The notes beneath the pieces were generated by a model. The model was not told the origin of the DNA and did not search any database. It saw nothing but the letters and a program-made list of their open reading frames with translations. From assembly GCA_021234535.1 (NCBI GenBank), contig CM037840.1:26045020-26109019 (forward strand): a stretch of 64,000 nt of DNA. The letters run 5' to 3'. Positions within the stretch are counted from its first letter, which is position 1, and each line of letters starts with the position of its first letter. Shown piece after piece: positions 42,901-55,459 of the stretch. The stretch is from Stichopus chloronotus. Lineage: Eukaryota; Echinodermata; Holothuroidea; Aspidochirotida; Stichopodidae. A program made the translations under genes and the position numbers.

Positions 42901-44492
42901 TGTACCACCAGTTTCTCGAGTCCCTCCAACCACATGACCTGGATCCACCTCTACTTGTACGTTACAGACTATCTCCATGGTTTTGGAATTATTACCCAGA
43001 TAGGAGCAGACCGGCCTGGAGTTACATGTTTCCTGTTACCTCGCTAACAGCGGACGAGATTTTGTCATTCAGCTAATTGTACCAAAAAGATGGGAGAGGC
43101 AGCTATACAGGGGCGGCCGTCAAAGAGGCGCTACGTAGGCTGGATTTGTGTAGCCTATTCAAAAGTTTTCGTTTTGAGTTTGGAACGACAAAAATGAGTA
43201 ATAAGCTCACACTTTACAGTGCCAACTCGCTTTTCCCTAGTTCTTTGCCGAATTATCACTTTTTTTCCCCCGAAATCCCTCCTTCATTTGTCAAACTTAC
43301 TTATATGACAACCACAAATAATAATGTTAATCAATCCAATATCTCTTGGCAACATTGTAATTGGTTGTTTTCTTTTCAGAAAGTATAGTGTTTGTTTTGC
43401 AAGTAAAGAATGAGGTTTTAAAGAAAAATATTATTTAATTAAAACCAATTTTTGTTTTGTTTTGGACACAGACCTTTCAAAATGGGGTTGGATGGTATAG
43501 CCACTTTTTTGCAAGAAACAAGTTTCTCTGGGACAGAAAAATCCGTCATTTGTTGCTCAAGAATAATTTGTTCACACAAACTAATTCAAAGGATGCATCT
43601 TTCGATCACTCATCTCAAGTATAATGGTTAAATGAAGCTTTTCCTGATGTTTGCTATATCGAAACTGATCGGTCTAGCAATGATTAAAGTGTTTTATTTT
43701 TTTTCTTTGTATGGCACAAGTCGACGCATTTTAAATGCATTATTTCCCTTTTTTCCTACAACCGCACGTGGCGTAAACTACAATAGACCTAAGGGCGGCG
43801 GAGAGGTCGCGCTATGATTCACGCATGTAGTCTCAAAAAGCAGAAATTCAATTAAGAAAACAGATTACGCGATCGCAAAATCTGGTTTCGCGGTTATCCA
43901 CCACGACCCACATTCGTACCGCATCCACGTTCTCCTCTCGATAGTGACGAAATTATCACAGATCAGCACATACCCGATGGTCCGCTGACGTATGCACAAC
44001 CGATTGATATAACAGGCTTAACCGTTGGAAGTCTCCTATTTTTAGAAATTACGTCATTTCCGTAGCAGGCCGCTCAACCACAACACACTAAAAGACTGTT
44101 AAACTAATTAAGTTCCGACGTAAGTTCTCCTCTGTCTCTTTTTTCCATTCTGTTTTACATGCCACGAACTTCCTTGTTTTTTGTTTGCATCTTATGGACT
44201 CATTACTACACTTTCATGCACGCGTATGAATACCGCATCCGTCAGAAGTATCTACCTTTTTGAGAGGAAGGTCACGGCTTCGGGAGCGACCGTTCAGTGG
44301 AAACGGACAGATAATCGGGTTACGATACTTGGAAAATGAATCATTGGGGGGATCACATGGTGTGCATTGTTTAATAGGCAAGCATGAAGCGTAACCTTTG
44401 TAGTGCTAAATGAGCTACGTGAGGGTTACTTAGACGTGAGAGTCTTTTTCTGACGGAACAAACCAAAGAGAAATACAGTACATCTTCTATGA

Positions 44493-45305
44493 CAGTGATT
44501 CTCAACCTAGGATCCGAAAATCTCCAGGGGGTCCGTCAAACTTGTTGGGCGGGGGTCCAAAAGGGGTCCGTGGGGGTCCGTACAAAAATCAGGGATTCGC
44601 GAAAGACAATGTGCATTGTAAAAGTCTAACGAAAAATCGTAGGCGTAGTTTAAAATTATAAATCATACAGCAACCAGCACTCCTGAACTAGCAATCGTTC
44701 TTGAAGCTTGTCCAATTTTTCCTTGTCAAAGCAGTAGACAGTCCCAATTGACTCACCGCTATAGCAATTTGTTTCTAAGGAGCAGACTTAAACAAGTTGT
44801 GCTACTATATGTACGGACCGATCACATTCGATTTTGAACTTTGTCTCTGTTAAAGAATTGTTTTAGTGAGGCTCTGATACTCACATTACTTGTTGTACGT
44901 TTTCTTTTCAGTTCCAACACCGACTAAATACAAAGGCAATGTAAAACTACGTTAACACATGCATTTTTCATTTATTTTGTTGTTTTTTCGCGCTTTGCCT
45001 CTTTTTAATTGTATTTCAGACAAGGGCACAATAATAAATCGGTGATACTAAATTGTATACTTTTAAGTATGGCACATACCTTAATGAGGAGATTATATTG
45101 TCAAAAATAGGCATACAGTGGTAATATAGTTTTGCGACAATTTTTCTTTTTAATTCAATTTTGATTCCTTGTAATTTGAGTGAGACAATCCGTTTCCCAT
45201 AATGCGTAAGTTGTAATTCAATTTAATTTGCAACGGCAGGGGTCCCTCAAAAAATGTGAAACATCCTAAGGGGTCCTCGGAGGACTAAAAGTGTGAGAAC
45301 CGAGG
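44493..45305. mobile_element. Non-autonomous hAT-type DNA transposon, 813 bp
   Basis: The left end 'cagtgattctcaacctagg' and the inverted right end 'cctcggttctcacactttta' are imperfect terminal repeats of hAT style. Directly outside lie 8-bp direct repeats, 'ttctatga' at 44485-44492 and 'ttctatag' at 45306-45313. These match the 8-bp target duplication that hAT transposases make, with two differences. G-rich 'gggggtccgt' segments inside each end are also typical of the group. No transposase frame remains, so it would have moved only with help from another copy. Its divergence suggests it is no longer active. Confidence 0.8.
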
Positions 45306-47331
45306 TTCTATAGAACTAGTGTTATAGGAAACGCTTCTCCAACAGCTTACAATCCTAAAAAGACAAGTATCACCTTTGTAGCTACTAAGCTGGAATCATG
45401 ACATATAACGAATTGGTTATTTTACATACAAGAAACGCGTTATTAATTTCACATGATATCGTGCACATGTTCTGTATATAACCTTATATTTTCTTACACA
45501 GAAAATAAAAACATCTCCAGAGATAATTTTGATACGAAATGAAAAACAAAAAACAAAAAGTCGTGAAAAGAAAAGAAAATGTGAGAAAAAAATGTCACAC
45601 TTAAGTCGGTAAGCATAGTATCTGTTCGCATCTCTGCCTAACGGGTGACTGTTCTAATTACCACACAGTCCATCCCCTTACTAGTCACCCCGCCCCCCCC
45701 CCCATAAAACAAATACACAAAAAAAAACTTTCAGAAACAATTGGCAAGTGGTTAAAACGATAATACAATTTGGTGTCGGTTAATGGACTCTATTCCTTCA
45801 AAAGGAGAACCTGGAGCTTTCTCTCAGGCTGCTCCTTATTTCACGGGCTCCTCTCTTTTTCCCTGCATGAACCGTTACTATCACATGCCATAAAACAATA
45901 AGGAAGCCAAGAGGCTTAGCGACTCCTTGCCGTCACACTTGAATGTCCAAATGCCTTCCTAAGATATTGCGGCCCAGAGAAATTTAGTGTGATACCCCCC
46001 CCCCCCCCATCTCAGTGCAAGCACTGGTCTTTTCTGTATGTATATACTGTATACCATGTGGTGTGGCGATCATAAGTACTTGAAAGTGGTGAACGCAGTA
46101 AGACAGGTTTAACAATATTAGCCTTTTTTTTTTTTCTAGTTCAAATGTTAAAGTTTGAAAATTGAAATTTCACGTTATTCACAGAAGTTTGCCTCGAATA
46201 CCCTTCCAGGTTTGTATGATTGACTGACAAGAATCCTGCAGCCAGAAAATGATTTATATTGACATTGCAGTTAAAGTTATATCTTTGGAGTCAGTCCATC
46301 ACAGCCTGCCACTGACTCCTTCCCTCAGGCTGGTTGGAAATACACAAACTATAACTACTATGTGATCGAATCTTACGAGTAAAAAAAAAATTCTTTCAAA
46401 GGTAATCCAACTTGATATGACAAACCACTACTCCCTGGATGTCCTGACATCTGCAGTGTTAACAGTTTGATAAAGATCTCTCTCGGATTGATAATTACCT
46501 GCATCAGTGACCTCAGAGGTCAATTGTCACTTATCAAGCTAAAAAAAAATTCTCTCTGTATTCGAGGGATTGTATCTTAGAAAAGCAAAATCAAAAACCA
46601 ATTGTTTGTCTTTTGGGTGTGCATGTACTTATAACTATCAAAATAGCTCAGTAAATAGTAATAGATTTATGACAAAAGGAAGATAAAAGTATGTATTGCT
46701 TTCTGTTATGCACTGCACAGTTTTTGTTAACACAGACTTTAAATTTATAAGACCAAAAATACTGAATTTTATAAAACATTTCAAGTATTGCTGGTCTTTA
46801 CCTGCTGGTTACATCAAATACTTGTTTTTCCACAAGAAGAGAAAAGAAAAAGCCCCAGCTGAGAGCTACCATTTTGCACCTCCTAGTGACCCAAACAACC
46901 CTCAATTTACACAAAAACGAAACCCAATTGAGGTTATGTACTGTGACTTAACACCACCCGTAAACTGCAGTGAAAATAGTGTCTTCACAAACTTTTCACT
47001 CTACCACCTCTCATATCCCCATATGATCTTTGACATAAAAAACCCTCCACAGTCAACCTCCACATTTACTCGGAAGGAAGTGTACACCCTCCAAGTTTGA
47101 AGTTCATAAAACATGTGGTTCCTGAGATACTGCAAAGATTGGTTGTCTCCATTCTATACTTACTGGTGACCTCAGATCACCTTTGACCTACACCAAAAAC
47201 AATCCCAGCTGAGATTTTTATATGTCCTCATCACACACAACTTTGATCTGCCTTGCACCTTTCCTTCAAGCTAGAGCGTTAACGAATGTTCCTAAGCTTT
47301 TCACGTTATGATGGTCTCTGATGACCCCGTA

Positions 47332-47344
47332 TGACCTTTGACCT
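47332..47344 (-). promoter_or_regulatory. DR1 nuclear-receptor half-site pair within the repeat
   Basis: The - strand reads AGGTCAAAGGTCA, a perfect direct repeat of AGGTCA with a 1-base spacer, the consensus for RXR/HNF4-type receptors. Function is not shown. Confidence 0.35.
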
Positions 47345-47471
47345 CCAAAAAATCGTTACAATGTTATTTTATCAAAAGGGAGTACAAACCCTCCAAGTTT
47401 GAAGTTCATGAAATATGTAGTTCCTGAGACACTGCAAACATACTTCGTCTATGTACTATAGCGACCTCATA

Positions 47472-47484
47472 TGACCTTTGACCC
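47472..47484 (-). promoter_or_regulatory. DR1 nuclear-receptor half-site pair within the repeat
   Basis: The - strand reads GGGTCAAAGGTCA, the second-unit counterpart of the site at 47332. It also fits the RGGTCA half-site consensus. Confidence 0.35.
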
Positions 47485-49412
47485 ACACCAAAAACAATTC
47501 CAGCCAATCTTTATATGTTCTACCCACACACCAACTTCCACCGATCTCGTACCGTCCCTTTAAAAACTAGAGTGCTAACGAGATTGTTGTTACACACACG
47601 CACACGCACACGCGCACGCACGCACGCGCACGCATACACCGAACCAAAATCACCATCGCGTTAGATTCCTTGCCTGCATGCCTTCGGCAAGGAATCATTG
47701 ACAAATCTCCTTGCTCCGACAGCGTAAAATAGGACCCATGTTTCGAGAATTAAAAGTATAGCGGAATTAAAAATAACCATATGTAAATAGTGGTGAAATT
47801 AACTGAGATTGACAATGTATAATTTTAATTGTCCATTGGACAGAAGTCTAATTAGCTTTGAAATGATGTATTTATCACTAGGAAATATATATGTGTTTGT
47901 AACATGAAGTACTTTTATTCTTTCTTTTATTGACATTTGTCATGACTTTTGTGACTGTTTATATCGCCATACCGTTTGTTGCGTACGGATATGTAAATCG
48001 TCAACTTACCGTCTTACCTCGCAGTGGTATATCCAAAACATTATCACACCGAATCAGGAATGACCTGCTTGATAAACCGATTGTGAAGTAGAAAACAAAG
48101 TATACTGCAGACACGTTTACATTGCCTGTTATTGAAAGGCTAACATTCGGGTTTTTATCCAACTAAAAGTCATTTTACGCCCATTTAAAAATAAAAACAA
48201 TCCCCTCACCGGTTTTATCATCGTGGAGATGGCAGTCCCATAGAAAGTATAACTGTAGCCCACAACTTAGACAGCCATATAGTGACTATGTTGGTACGCC
48301 GGTTGTGTAATAATTGGATGAATGTCTTTGCTCGACTGAAGTCAACGGAGTTGTATTATTCGATCAATTAAACTATTGAAGCGTTCCATTAGATTTGGGA
48401 GGTATAAGCACATCTTTATTTTTTTTTTTTCCACGAGAGAATGGAGGAGGATGGGGGAAAAAGGAGAGGAAGACGCTCTCCATCTCATAACGAAATGGAT
48501 GATTGCAAGAAACCATCTCGCATGCTGCATTATTGCCCAATCTCCCGGCATTAACTCTCATAAGGGTACTGTCAAGAACGTTAAACGGAAAAAAGTGGCA
48601 TTATAATATATTTTGATAAAGTAGTAGTTTAATTCCTTTTTTTTTCTTCTATATTATCGTTGAAGATTTTCCGTGACCACGATACATCGTTAAAATATGT
48701 GGCAATTAAAATCACCTCTTTGAGCAGAGAGGGTAAGACAGTGAGAGAAGTTTATAACGGTAGAAAAGAGGCATAAATTATCTGCAGATTAACCACAGAA
48801 ATAACGGAAAGCACAAAGCAACAACCAGCATGAGTCTTTTTGCAGCAAAGTAAAATCGAACAAGCTGAATGCGTCACAGGACGCGCAATGTAACGCGATT
48901 CCCGTTGTCGACTTATTTGCCGTTTCATAGCGTTTTCTTTTTTTCTGTTCAGACAAAAAAGAAGTTGTATTCAAAACACCACGGTCTTCACCGTGTCGAA
49001 GTCAAAACATTAGGCTGTTTTCGCAAACTTGAAGAATCCAGTGTGCAGTGTGCAAAATCGGACAGTCACCATAGTGACCACGCAAGTATCCTCCGTCCTG
49101 GCGAAATCTACAACCGTTTTCAGGCAAATTAACGTTCGTTCTAGACTGGTGCGCCCGGCCGGTATAACCACATGCTATTAATTAGGTATGTTTTCATCCT
49201 GGAAGCTCCGTTCATAAAATGAGAAACAGTTCAAATGAACGACGCGTTTCCGAGTACGGCGTACGGTCGCGCCTGATTAATTCCGCGTACTTTCGACGCT
49301 TCCGTCGTGTTTGCGAAAATAGCCTATTGTATACAGAGGAAGGTCATCCAAATGTTCGCACTCCCCCCCCCCCCCCCCCATCCCAACATACAGGACTCCG
49401 TATGTAGGCCCT

Positions 49413-49615
49413 TTAATTCCCTCCTATTGAGACCATGTCGGTGACTACAAGTGTTACTGTCTCAAATTCTGATTCTTCATTACCGGCAGATTGACTGTCG
49501 CCGCGGTCGGAAGAGTCGGTTCGTTCTGTAACTCGTCCCGGTGACCGCGTAACCGTCTCGGGTGAATCTACTCTTTGAATGGGTTGCTTGGTCTCGTCCA
49601 TTGAAATTACTAAAA
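49413..49615 (-). CDS. SEA-domain membrane protein, exon K: Ser/Thr-rich tail, probable 3' coding end
   Basis: The acceptor 'tttttcttcag' at 49616 leads in phase 1 into VLVISMDETKQPIQRVDSPE. The following residues are rich in Ser, Thr, Arg and Asp/Glu and probably disordered, and the frame ends at TAA (49413-49415). The first residues continue the last strand of the SEA domain. The ending is uncertain. An internal donor-like site, GCCG|gtaatg with its gt at 49482-49483, would leave the exon in phase 1, making it a symmetric 1-1 spacer with more domains to the left. No polyadenylation signal lies close by; the nearest AATAAA-like match seen on this strand is about 1 kb away (near 48.4 kb). A G run of about 17 bases follows the stop. 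Confidence 0.7.
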
Positions 49616-50637
49616 CTGAAGAAAAAAGAACAAAAACAAAAGGGGAAAAAAGGAAAGAGGAAATTAAAACCAAAAGCTTCTATTTCTCTGCAACATCCAT
49701 TGGAAGACTACTCGTTCAAAATTGGAGGGTATACCAAAGTTGGGAGTAACAAAGATTTTCTAAAGGGAATATGAGGAGATGGGAGGTTGCTTTTCTATAT
49801 TCGTGTCGACTGCCGCAGTAACTTCATATCACGTGACTCTATACGTAATAACACTACACCGGAGTTGGTTATCATCGTCAGGTTGGCTTTCCCTAGCATT
49901 AACATTTAATGCAGTTGTACCTTGGAACTGTCCTCATGGTCTTTCCAAAGTTGCTATTTTTTTTTTGTAATATTTTACCATGACTAATGATCAGATAATG
50001 ACAATATGGAATAAAACATATTGACCAACCGTAGGAGAAAAAGCAATTTTTGCCCTCAGTTTCATATTTTGGGTAAAGTCGGCCAAATGTATGCATGAGG
50101 GTCGCACACCCTCTGATTATCATGTACATTCGAGGGATTTGTTCAGCCGGGGGATACCGAAAATGGGCCACGGTGACCTCTTGTTTTTTCGCCTAGTTTC
50201 CAATTATCATAACTGATTTTGTTTTGCCGGGACGTTGAAGGGGACGAATTAAAGTAGAAATGATGTGAAAATAAGAACGATCGAAGGAAATTTAGATTGT
50301 TTTAGAAAATCGATGGTGTCGTTTCCTTAAGAGGTTGGGATCATCACTCTAACATTCTTCTAGCTCAAAATCGAAACTGTCGAGTCAAAGATTTTTGTGT
50401 GTGTTAATGTCATGATTGGACAGGCCGTTAGCAAATTAAATAACATGTAGGAAATCTCTGGCATGATGTCCCTTGCATGCAAGAGGAGCACTCGTAGTTC
50501 GATATAAGAGTAAGTTCCTGAGAAACTAACGACATGGGACCCCAACTTTTAATGGTGGTACAGAAATATTGATCACGTGGTGCAACAGACGTTGAACCGT
50601 CAAACGTCGTCACCTGCAAAGAGGACATATGTACGGG

Positions 50638-50833
50638 GTGACGGTGTCACAGAATGTTAGTATAGGCTAGTGTTACCTTCTGGTATACGGTATATTCATT
50701 AGGATACTTATGGCATCAGATCAAAACAAAGATGTCCTTTATCGAAGCATTGTTGTGATTGGCCAACCATTAACTGTCTTTTATGTCTTTAAACGATGAA
50801 TTGATTGGTCCTAACATTCTGTGTCACCGTCGC
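50638..50833. mobile_element. ~196-bp element with 23-bp terminal inverted repeats
   Basis: The left arm 'gtgacggtgtcacagaatgt' (continuing 'tag') matches the reverse complement of the right arm ending 'gtgtcaccgtcgc' with two differences. There is no coding capacity and no target duplication could be read. It lies in the intron between exons K and J of the SEA gene. It could be a miniature transposon or a simple foldback. Confidence 0.5.
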
Positions 50834-51043
50834 AGTGATACGCAAGAAGTCCCAGGAATGAAAACAGACAATGAAAACTTGGACAGTGAAATTCATCATC
50901 ACATACGTAAAATGAATAAAAAAAAAATTCCGTTGACTCTTTATGTCTTTACGGAACTGCTACAGAACGACGTGATAACCCTAATTATCGAAATTCAAAT
51001 GAACGAGAGAAAAAAAAAGGAGAAACGGAAATGGGAAATGTAC

Positions 51044-51183
51044 CATTCTGAACGTCCATTACAGTGACGTTAGCCGGTAGGTTTGCCGTCAGCTGATTTT
51101 CCAAATCGTCGCTAAGCCGGTTGATTAAATTAGTCGAAGGCATGGTGAAGAACAACGATAAGTGTACGACAACGCTGCCAGAT
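51044..51183 (-). CDS. SEA-domain membrane protein, exon J: C-terminal half of the SEA domain with the GSVVV motif
   Basis: The acceptor 'ttatttttcag' enters in phase 2 and the donor AATG|gtacat leaves in phase 1. With the GG supplied by exon I the junction reads PGSGSVVVHLSLFFTMPSTN. GSVVV is the canonical SEA self-cleavage site, where MUC1-type domains break between Gly and Ser during folding and remain associated. The rest (LINRLSDDLENQLTANLPAN, then VTVMDVQN) matches the second helix and final strand of the fold. The domain would lie outside the cell. The hydrophobic and helix pattern is conserved, so autoproteolysis is likely, but it is inferred from the motif alone. Confidence 0.9.
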
Positions 51184-52229
51184 CTGAAAAATAAAAGAAC
51201 GACGAATAAAATAAAAGAAAATTAATACCAAAAAAAAAAAAGACAATTACTTACTTTAAAGAATGGCCGGTATCGATGAAAGGAATAATGGTATCTACTC
51301 CCTCCCTAAAATTTCAAAATATTTGATCTTGTGCATATTATAAAACATTTAATATACGACGTTATTTTTTTATTTTGTATTTTTTTTTTCTCAGAATACC
51401 CTTTTGGGTATCACTCATCCAACTGTTAAAAAGGCCATGTAAAGTCTTATTGCCTCGTAGACGAATTCTCGCTCAAATTCTAATACGTATGATGTGATGA
51501 TAGGCGACAAGTCTGGGTTTGAAGACGACTGGAATTTTTTTTTACGGGTGACAGTATAACATGAATATTAAACAAAACTGCAAAAATCAACATGCGGGGG
51601 CTTATAATGTGTAGGTAATCGTACATTTTTCGATTAGGAAAACAAGGTTGTATAATTTACGACTGGCTCCAACTTCATCCCCCCCCCCCCTCCCGCCTTC
51701 GGGTTGGCAAAAATGCACCCACCTGAACCCACGCACGATCGTACCAAAGAAATTCGTCTGGAAAGTCGATTTCATCATGGCCTCTTCGATCTATCGGAGA
51801 AGTAAAAAAAATTATTATGCGCATTTATCACCGATCGCGTGATAGATACATTTTATTCACTTCATGATTTTACAAAGTGATAACTCGCCCTTTTTTTTAG
51901 AGTGCATGGTTTAAAGAGTTAGTCAGAGTTGGGGGGGGGGGGTTGGGGACTTGAATTGCTTATTAATATATTCACAGAACGTTTACACTATTGTCATTTG
52001 TTTATCTTGAATATCTTGAATATGCTTGATTGGACATCTCCGTAATTTTTGCCACACCACAAATCTTGTTAATTTAGGATAATTTAATCAAGTGACTGTC
52101 CTGAGTCTTCTGAAATTATGTCGTAGCCTGCAGGTTCATTTTGGCAGTGGAACGATACCGGCTGTAGCTTATTGTGTGGCATAAAGATTAAGAACCTCTG
52201 CGTCGAATAGCAATCTTTCTTTACATTCT

Positions 52230-53177
52230 CGTATACTTCTTCATCATCATCACCAACGTCATCACTGTTATCAGTAACAACGACCATCATCACTATACAT
52301 CATTATCAGTCATCATCATCATCATCATCTTCCTCCTCATCATCATCTTCATCGCTGTCATCGTCACCAGTTCGCCACCATTTTCATTATTGTCTTTATC
52401 TATTACTATCATTTACATTCATTGTCACCTCATCCCATCCATCGTCATTGATCATGCAACAATTATATTTATTATGACAATTGTCATTACCATTATCATC
52501 ATCGTCACCATCATCATCACTATCATAGTTTAATCATCGTCAGTATCATTAATATAAATATTTCTATATCGTCGTCACAAGTATCATCATTATCATTCTC
52601 ACTATGATCATCTTTATCATTATCGTTATTATAAGCTTCACTAGTACTATTATTATTTTCATAATCACATAATTACAGTTACCATCATCATCATCATTAT
52701 TATTATAATCATCATCATCATTATTATTATCATCATTATTATTATCATCATCATCATCATCATTCTCATCACGGTCATCATCCGCATCAGTAATTCAGCA
52801 CCACCATATCGTTACCAGAATTATCACTATTATCATCATCATCACCATCATCATCATCACCCTCATCCTCTTTATTCATATTACCATCACCAGTCTCATT
52901 AGTTGATCAGTATCATTATCATCATGATTTCAATACATAATTATAATATTCATCATTGTCATCATCCTATACCATTATCATCATCACCCTCTTCATCATA
53001 ATTGCCTTCCTCATTCTCAATATTATTACTATCATGCTCACATGATCACAATTATCATCATTTTGAGTACCATCATCACTATCATGATGATTCTTATCAT
53101 CATCATTATCATCATTGCGGACATATAATCAGATTTACCTTTGCTATATTTATCATTGCCATTATCATTATTTTTAC

Positions 53178-53230
<53 letters not shown>

Positions 53231-53245
53231 CAATCATCTTTACCA
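52230..53245. repeat. ~1-kb CAT/ATC trinucleotide array
   Basis: About a kilobase of imperfect 'atcatcatt' repeats includes a perfect (ATC)n stretch at about 53178-53230. It fills nearly half the intron between exons J and I. His- or Ile-rich open frames here are artefacts. Confidence 0.95.
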
Positions 53246-53531
53246 TCTATACATTCTTGTGAATGAAATTATTGCTCATACTCAAACCATGACTTTAAGA
53301 TTCCCGCGAAAAAATACAAAACGATGTTTTTTTTTCCTTTGGCTGGATAAAAAATGAAAATAGTATATACTCAGATTCTCCTTCAATAGACCATATACAT
53401 TTGCTCGAAGAGCTGACAAGGAGGGTGGACATTTTAATTGGCTGACGTCACTGGTTTGTTTGATTTTGACGGACACCAAATCTTCTTCCGTGTGTTTATA
53501 ACATTGCATCTATATCGATTATGGGAATTAC

Positions 53532-53596
53532 CCGGGGATGACTTCAAAACGGTGAAGGGAAATCGATAATCTTTGCATATGTAGGTAGCACTGCAG
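53532..53596 (-). CDS. SEA-domain membrane protein, exon I: middle of the SEA domain
   Basis: This 65-base exon lies between a strong acceptor, 'ctttatttctgcctag', and the donor CCGG|gtaatt. It reads LQCYLHMQRLSISLHRFEVI followed by P and two bases of a Gly codon. It enters in phase 0 and leaves in phase 2, exactly filling the gap between exons H and J. The sequence supplies the stretch preceding the GSVVV motif, ending in FEVIPG where MUC1-type domains have a comparable F-x-P-G. Identification rests on phase, splice signals and fit to the fold, because 21 residues are too few to assign alone. Confidence 0.8.
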
Positions 53597-55459
53597 CTAG
53601 GCAGAAATAAAGGGAAGTTGCCCATATCGGTTTAGCGTGCAGATTTCCAGTGCCAAGGATTTCTTACGGCCCAGGCCAATTGAAACAGGTTTGCATTTTC
53701 ATCGTTATGTGTGTGTGTGAGGGGTTATTTTTTTTCTTCCATATTTTGTTGTTTCTTTCTGGTTTGGAAGAAGCCTGGGGGAGGGGGAATTTTTATCAAT
53801 TAAGACCTACTCAAATGGGCAAGGGAAATACCTTTGGGGAAGTGTCAGGTTAAGTCGCCGAAAGGAATGGGGGAGGGGAGAGTATCGAATAGAGGAGAAG
53901 TTGAGTAAATGCCAGGAGAAAAAAAAAAGAAATAATGGTAAAATATACTTTAAGATGAGTGGTATTTCATTTGTATAAGGTAAAAATTGGTGTTAGTATG
54001 GAAATTGCAATGGAACTTGCAAAAGACTATCAGTAAATTTACTTTAACAAAATTAAAATTCGAATTTTGTGAAAGTCAGCTTTCTCGACACGCAGAAGCG
54101 AACATGCAACCGAAATGGGTCGGTATATGGCAGAGGCGATTCCTCCTGTGTGGAACTGTTTGATATGCTATATTAGCAGAAACAACATTGAATGAGTGTG
54201 TAATATCGCAGTGTATTTCAATCGCTTGCTTTGCGTGTAGTGTGTTTATACCTCGTTGTAAATTGGTGAATGTTGTTTCAGAAGGGCAACAAGAAAAGAG
54301 AGAGAGAGAGAAAAAATTTAGAAAGGTTATGCTTGGAATAAGGAAAGGCAATTTAACGGAATAAGGTGGAATTGTAGCAGTTAAAAAATAATGTATGTTT
54401 TGGTTGTACAAACTGATATAGGTACTTGTAGGCGGTGGTGATGGCGCTGAGTGAGTACATTTAACAAAATTTAAAAAAAAATAAGGAATAAAACATAGGA
54501 TACCTGTTGTCAAGTGATAAATTTGGTGATAGCAGTAGAATATCATCAGTAACTTTAAATTTTTGCTCACGAATTTCCAGACTCATTTTTACTTATTATC
54601 CTTGGGGATCATAGTACGTAATACACGACCAATACGAACTAACGACCGTGGGTGGTGTTCAAGTGACCAGGAGCGAGTTTCCTCTGTGTACGACAGGTTT
54701 TGTATATAATAAATGGATTCTTGAAGTAAGAACTCACAGAAATAATGTATACAGGTGCCTCTAATTCCGGTCTAATTATTACCATTTTTTTCTTTTTGCA
54801 TATGATTATAATATCTCTGTCAATAATGACGAAATGACTTCATGTTGGAAGAGTATCCCATTCGTTACCCGCCATGTCCCCGTTGATCTATGTATCTCAC
54901 ATAGACGTGTATACATTTACTCCAGTGTAGTAATTCAACTAGTTTCGTGTTTTATGAGTTAGAGCGACCAAGAAGATTACATTTTCGAGAAGTGTAGCGT
55001 TTGCATCATTTATTGATATATGGAAAAATAAATTCATGGGATTCACCTTGTGTACGAAGTTAGCAGACCTTCAAGGATAGTAAAGAAAAGAGCCCGGAAA
55101 CATTCGTGAGAGAAGTTCAAATTCCTTCTTGCAACGAAAAGCCCTCTATAGGGTGATATGAGTCAAAACGAAACTCAGATGGATATAAGATTAAGCAGCA
55201 AATTTCCAAAGTTGATTTGTCTTCCACATAAATGTTTCATAAAAAACTGACACCCTTCAAATTAACTCTAATTCTTCAAAAATACGTATCAGGGTTGTGT
55301 CAACTTTTGTCAACTCTGATGCAACTTAGGAAATGTCTGATCATCAATTGGGTACCACGAGTTTCTTGAGCATGCGCAATTGCAGTAATGAAACCCCAGT
55401 TTTTCTTGCAGAGACAATGTCTTTAAGCTAGACGACAGGAAAGTTAAAATCGTGCTTAC

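Larger units (their letters stand above)
46980..47700. repeat. Dispersed repeat with a duplicated ~300-bp unit, CA tail and hairpin end
   Basis: 'ccctccaagtttgaagttcat' occurs at about 47087 and 47391, 'acaccaaaaacaat' at about 47193 and 47487, and 'tgacctttgac' variants recur, giving two imperfect ~300-bp units. The array ends in 'cacacgcacacg' repeats (47590-47635) and then a perfect 11-bp stem, gattccttgcc/ggcaaggaatc (47664-47674 with 47686-47696). The open frame at 46696-47100 is a translation of this repeat. Confidence 0.75.
22556..49412. other. Intergenic region between the two genes' 3' ends; no supported gene
   Basis: This 27-kb stretch lies between the channel gene (+) and the SEA-domain gene (-), which face each other tail to tail. 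It contains the repeats and elements listed separately. Most open frames are shorter than 110 codons and sit in repeats or AT-rich DNA. Two segments with good acceptor-like signals and an open + frame (33182 onward and 34800-35112) were examined but match nothing I know. I see nothing identifiable in 23.5-26.8, 28.1-32.5, 35.2-37.4, 43.0-44.4, 45.4-46.9 and 47.8-49.4 kb. Confidence 0.5.

Noticed and set aside
46696..47100. 134-codon + strand open frame
   Set aside because: It overlaps the first unit of the duplicated ~300-bp repeat and the second unit does not preserve the frame.
52084..52293. Acidic - strand frame (EVYENVKKDC...) considered as an SEA-gene exon
   Set aside because: The phases of exons I and J already join without it, and its acidic part is translated CAT repeat.
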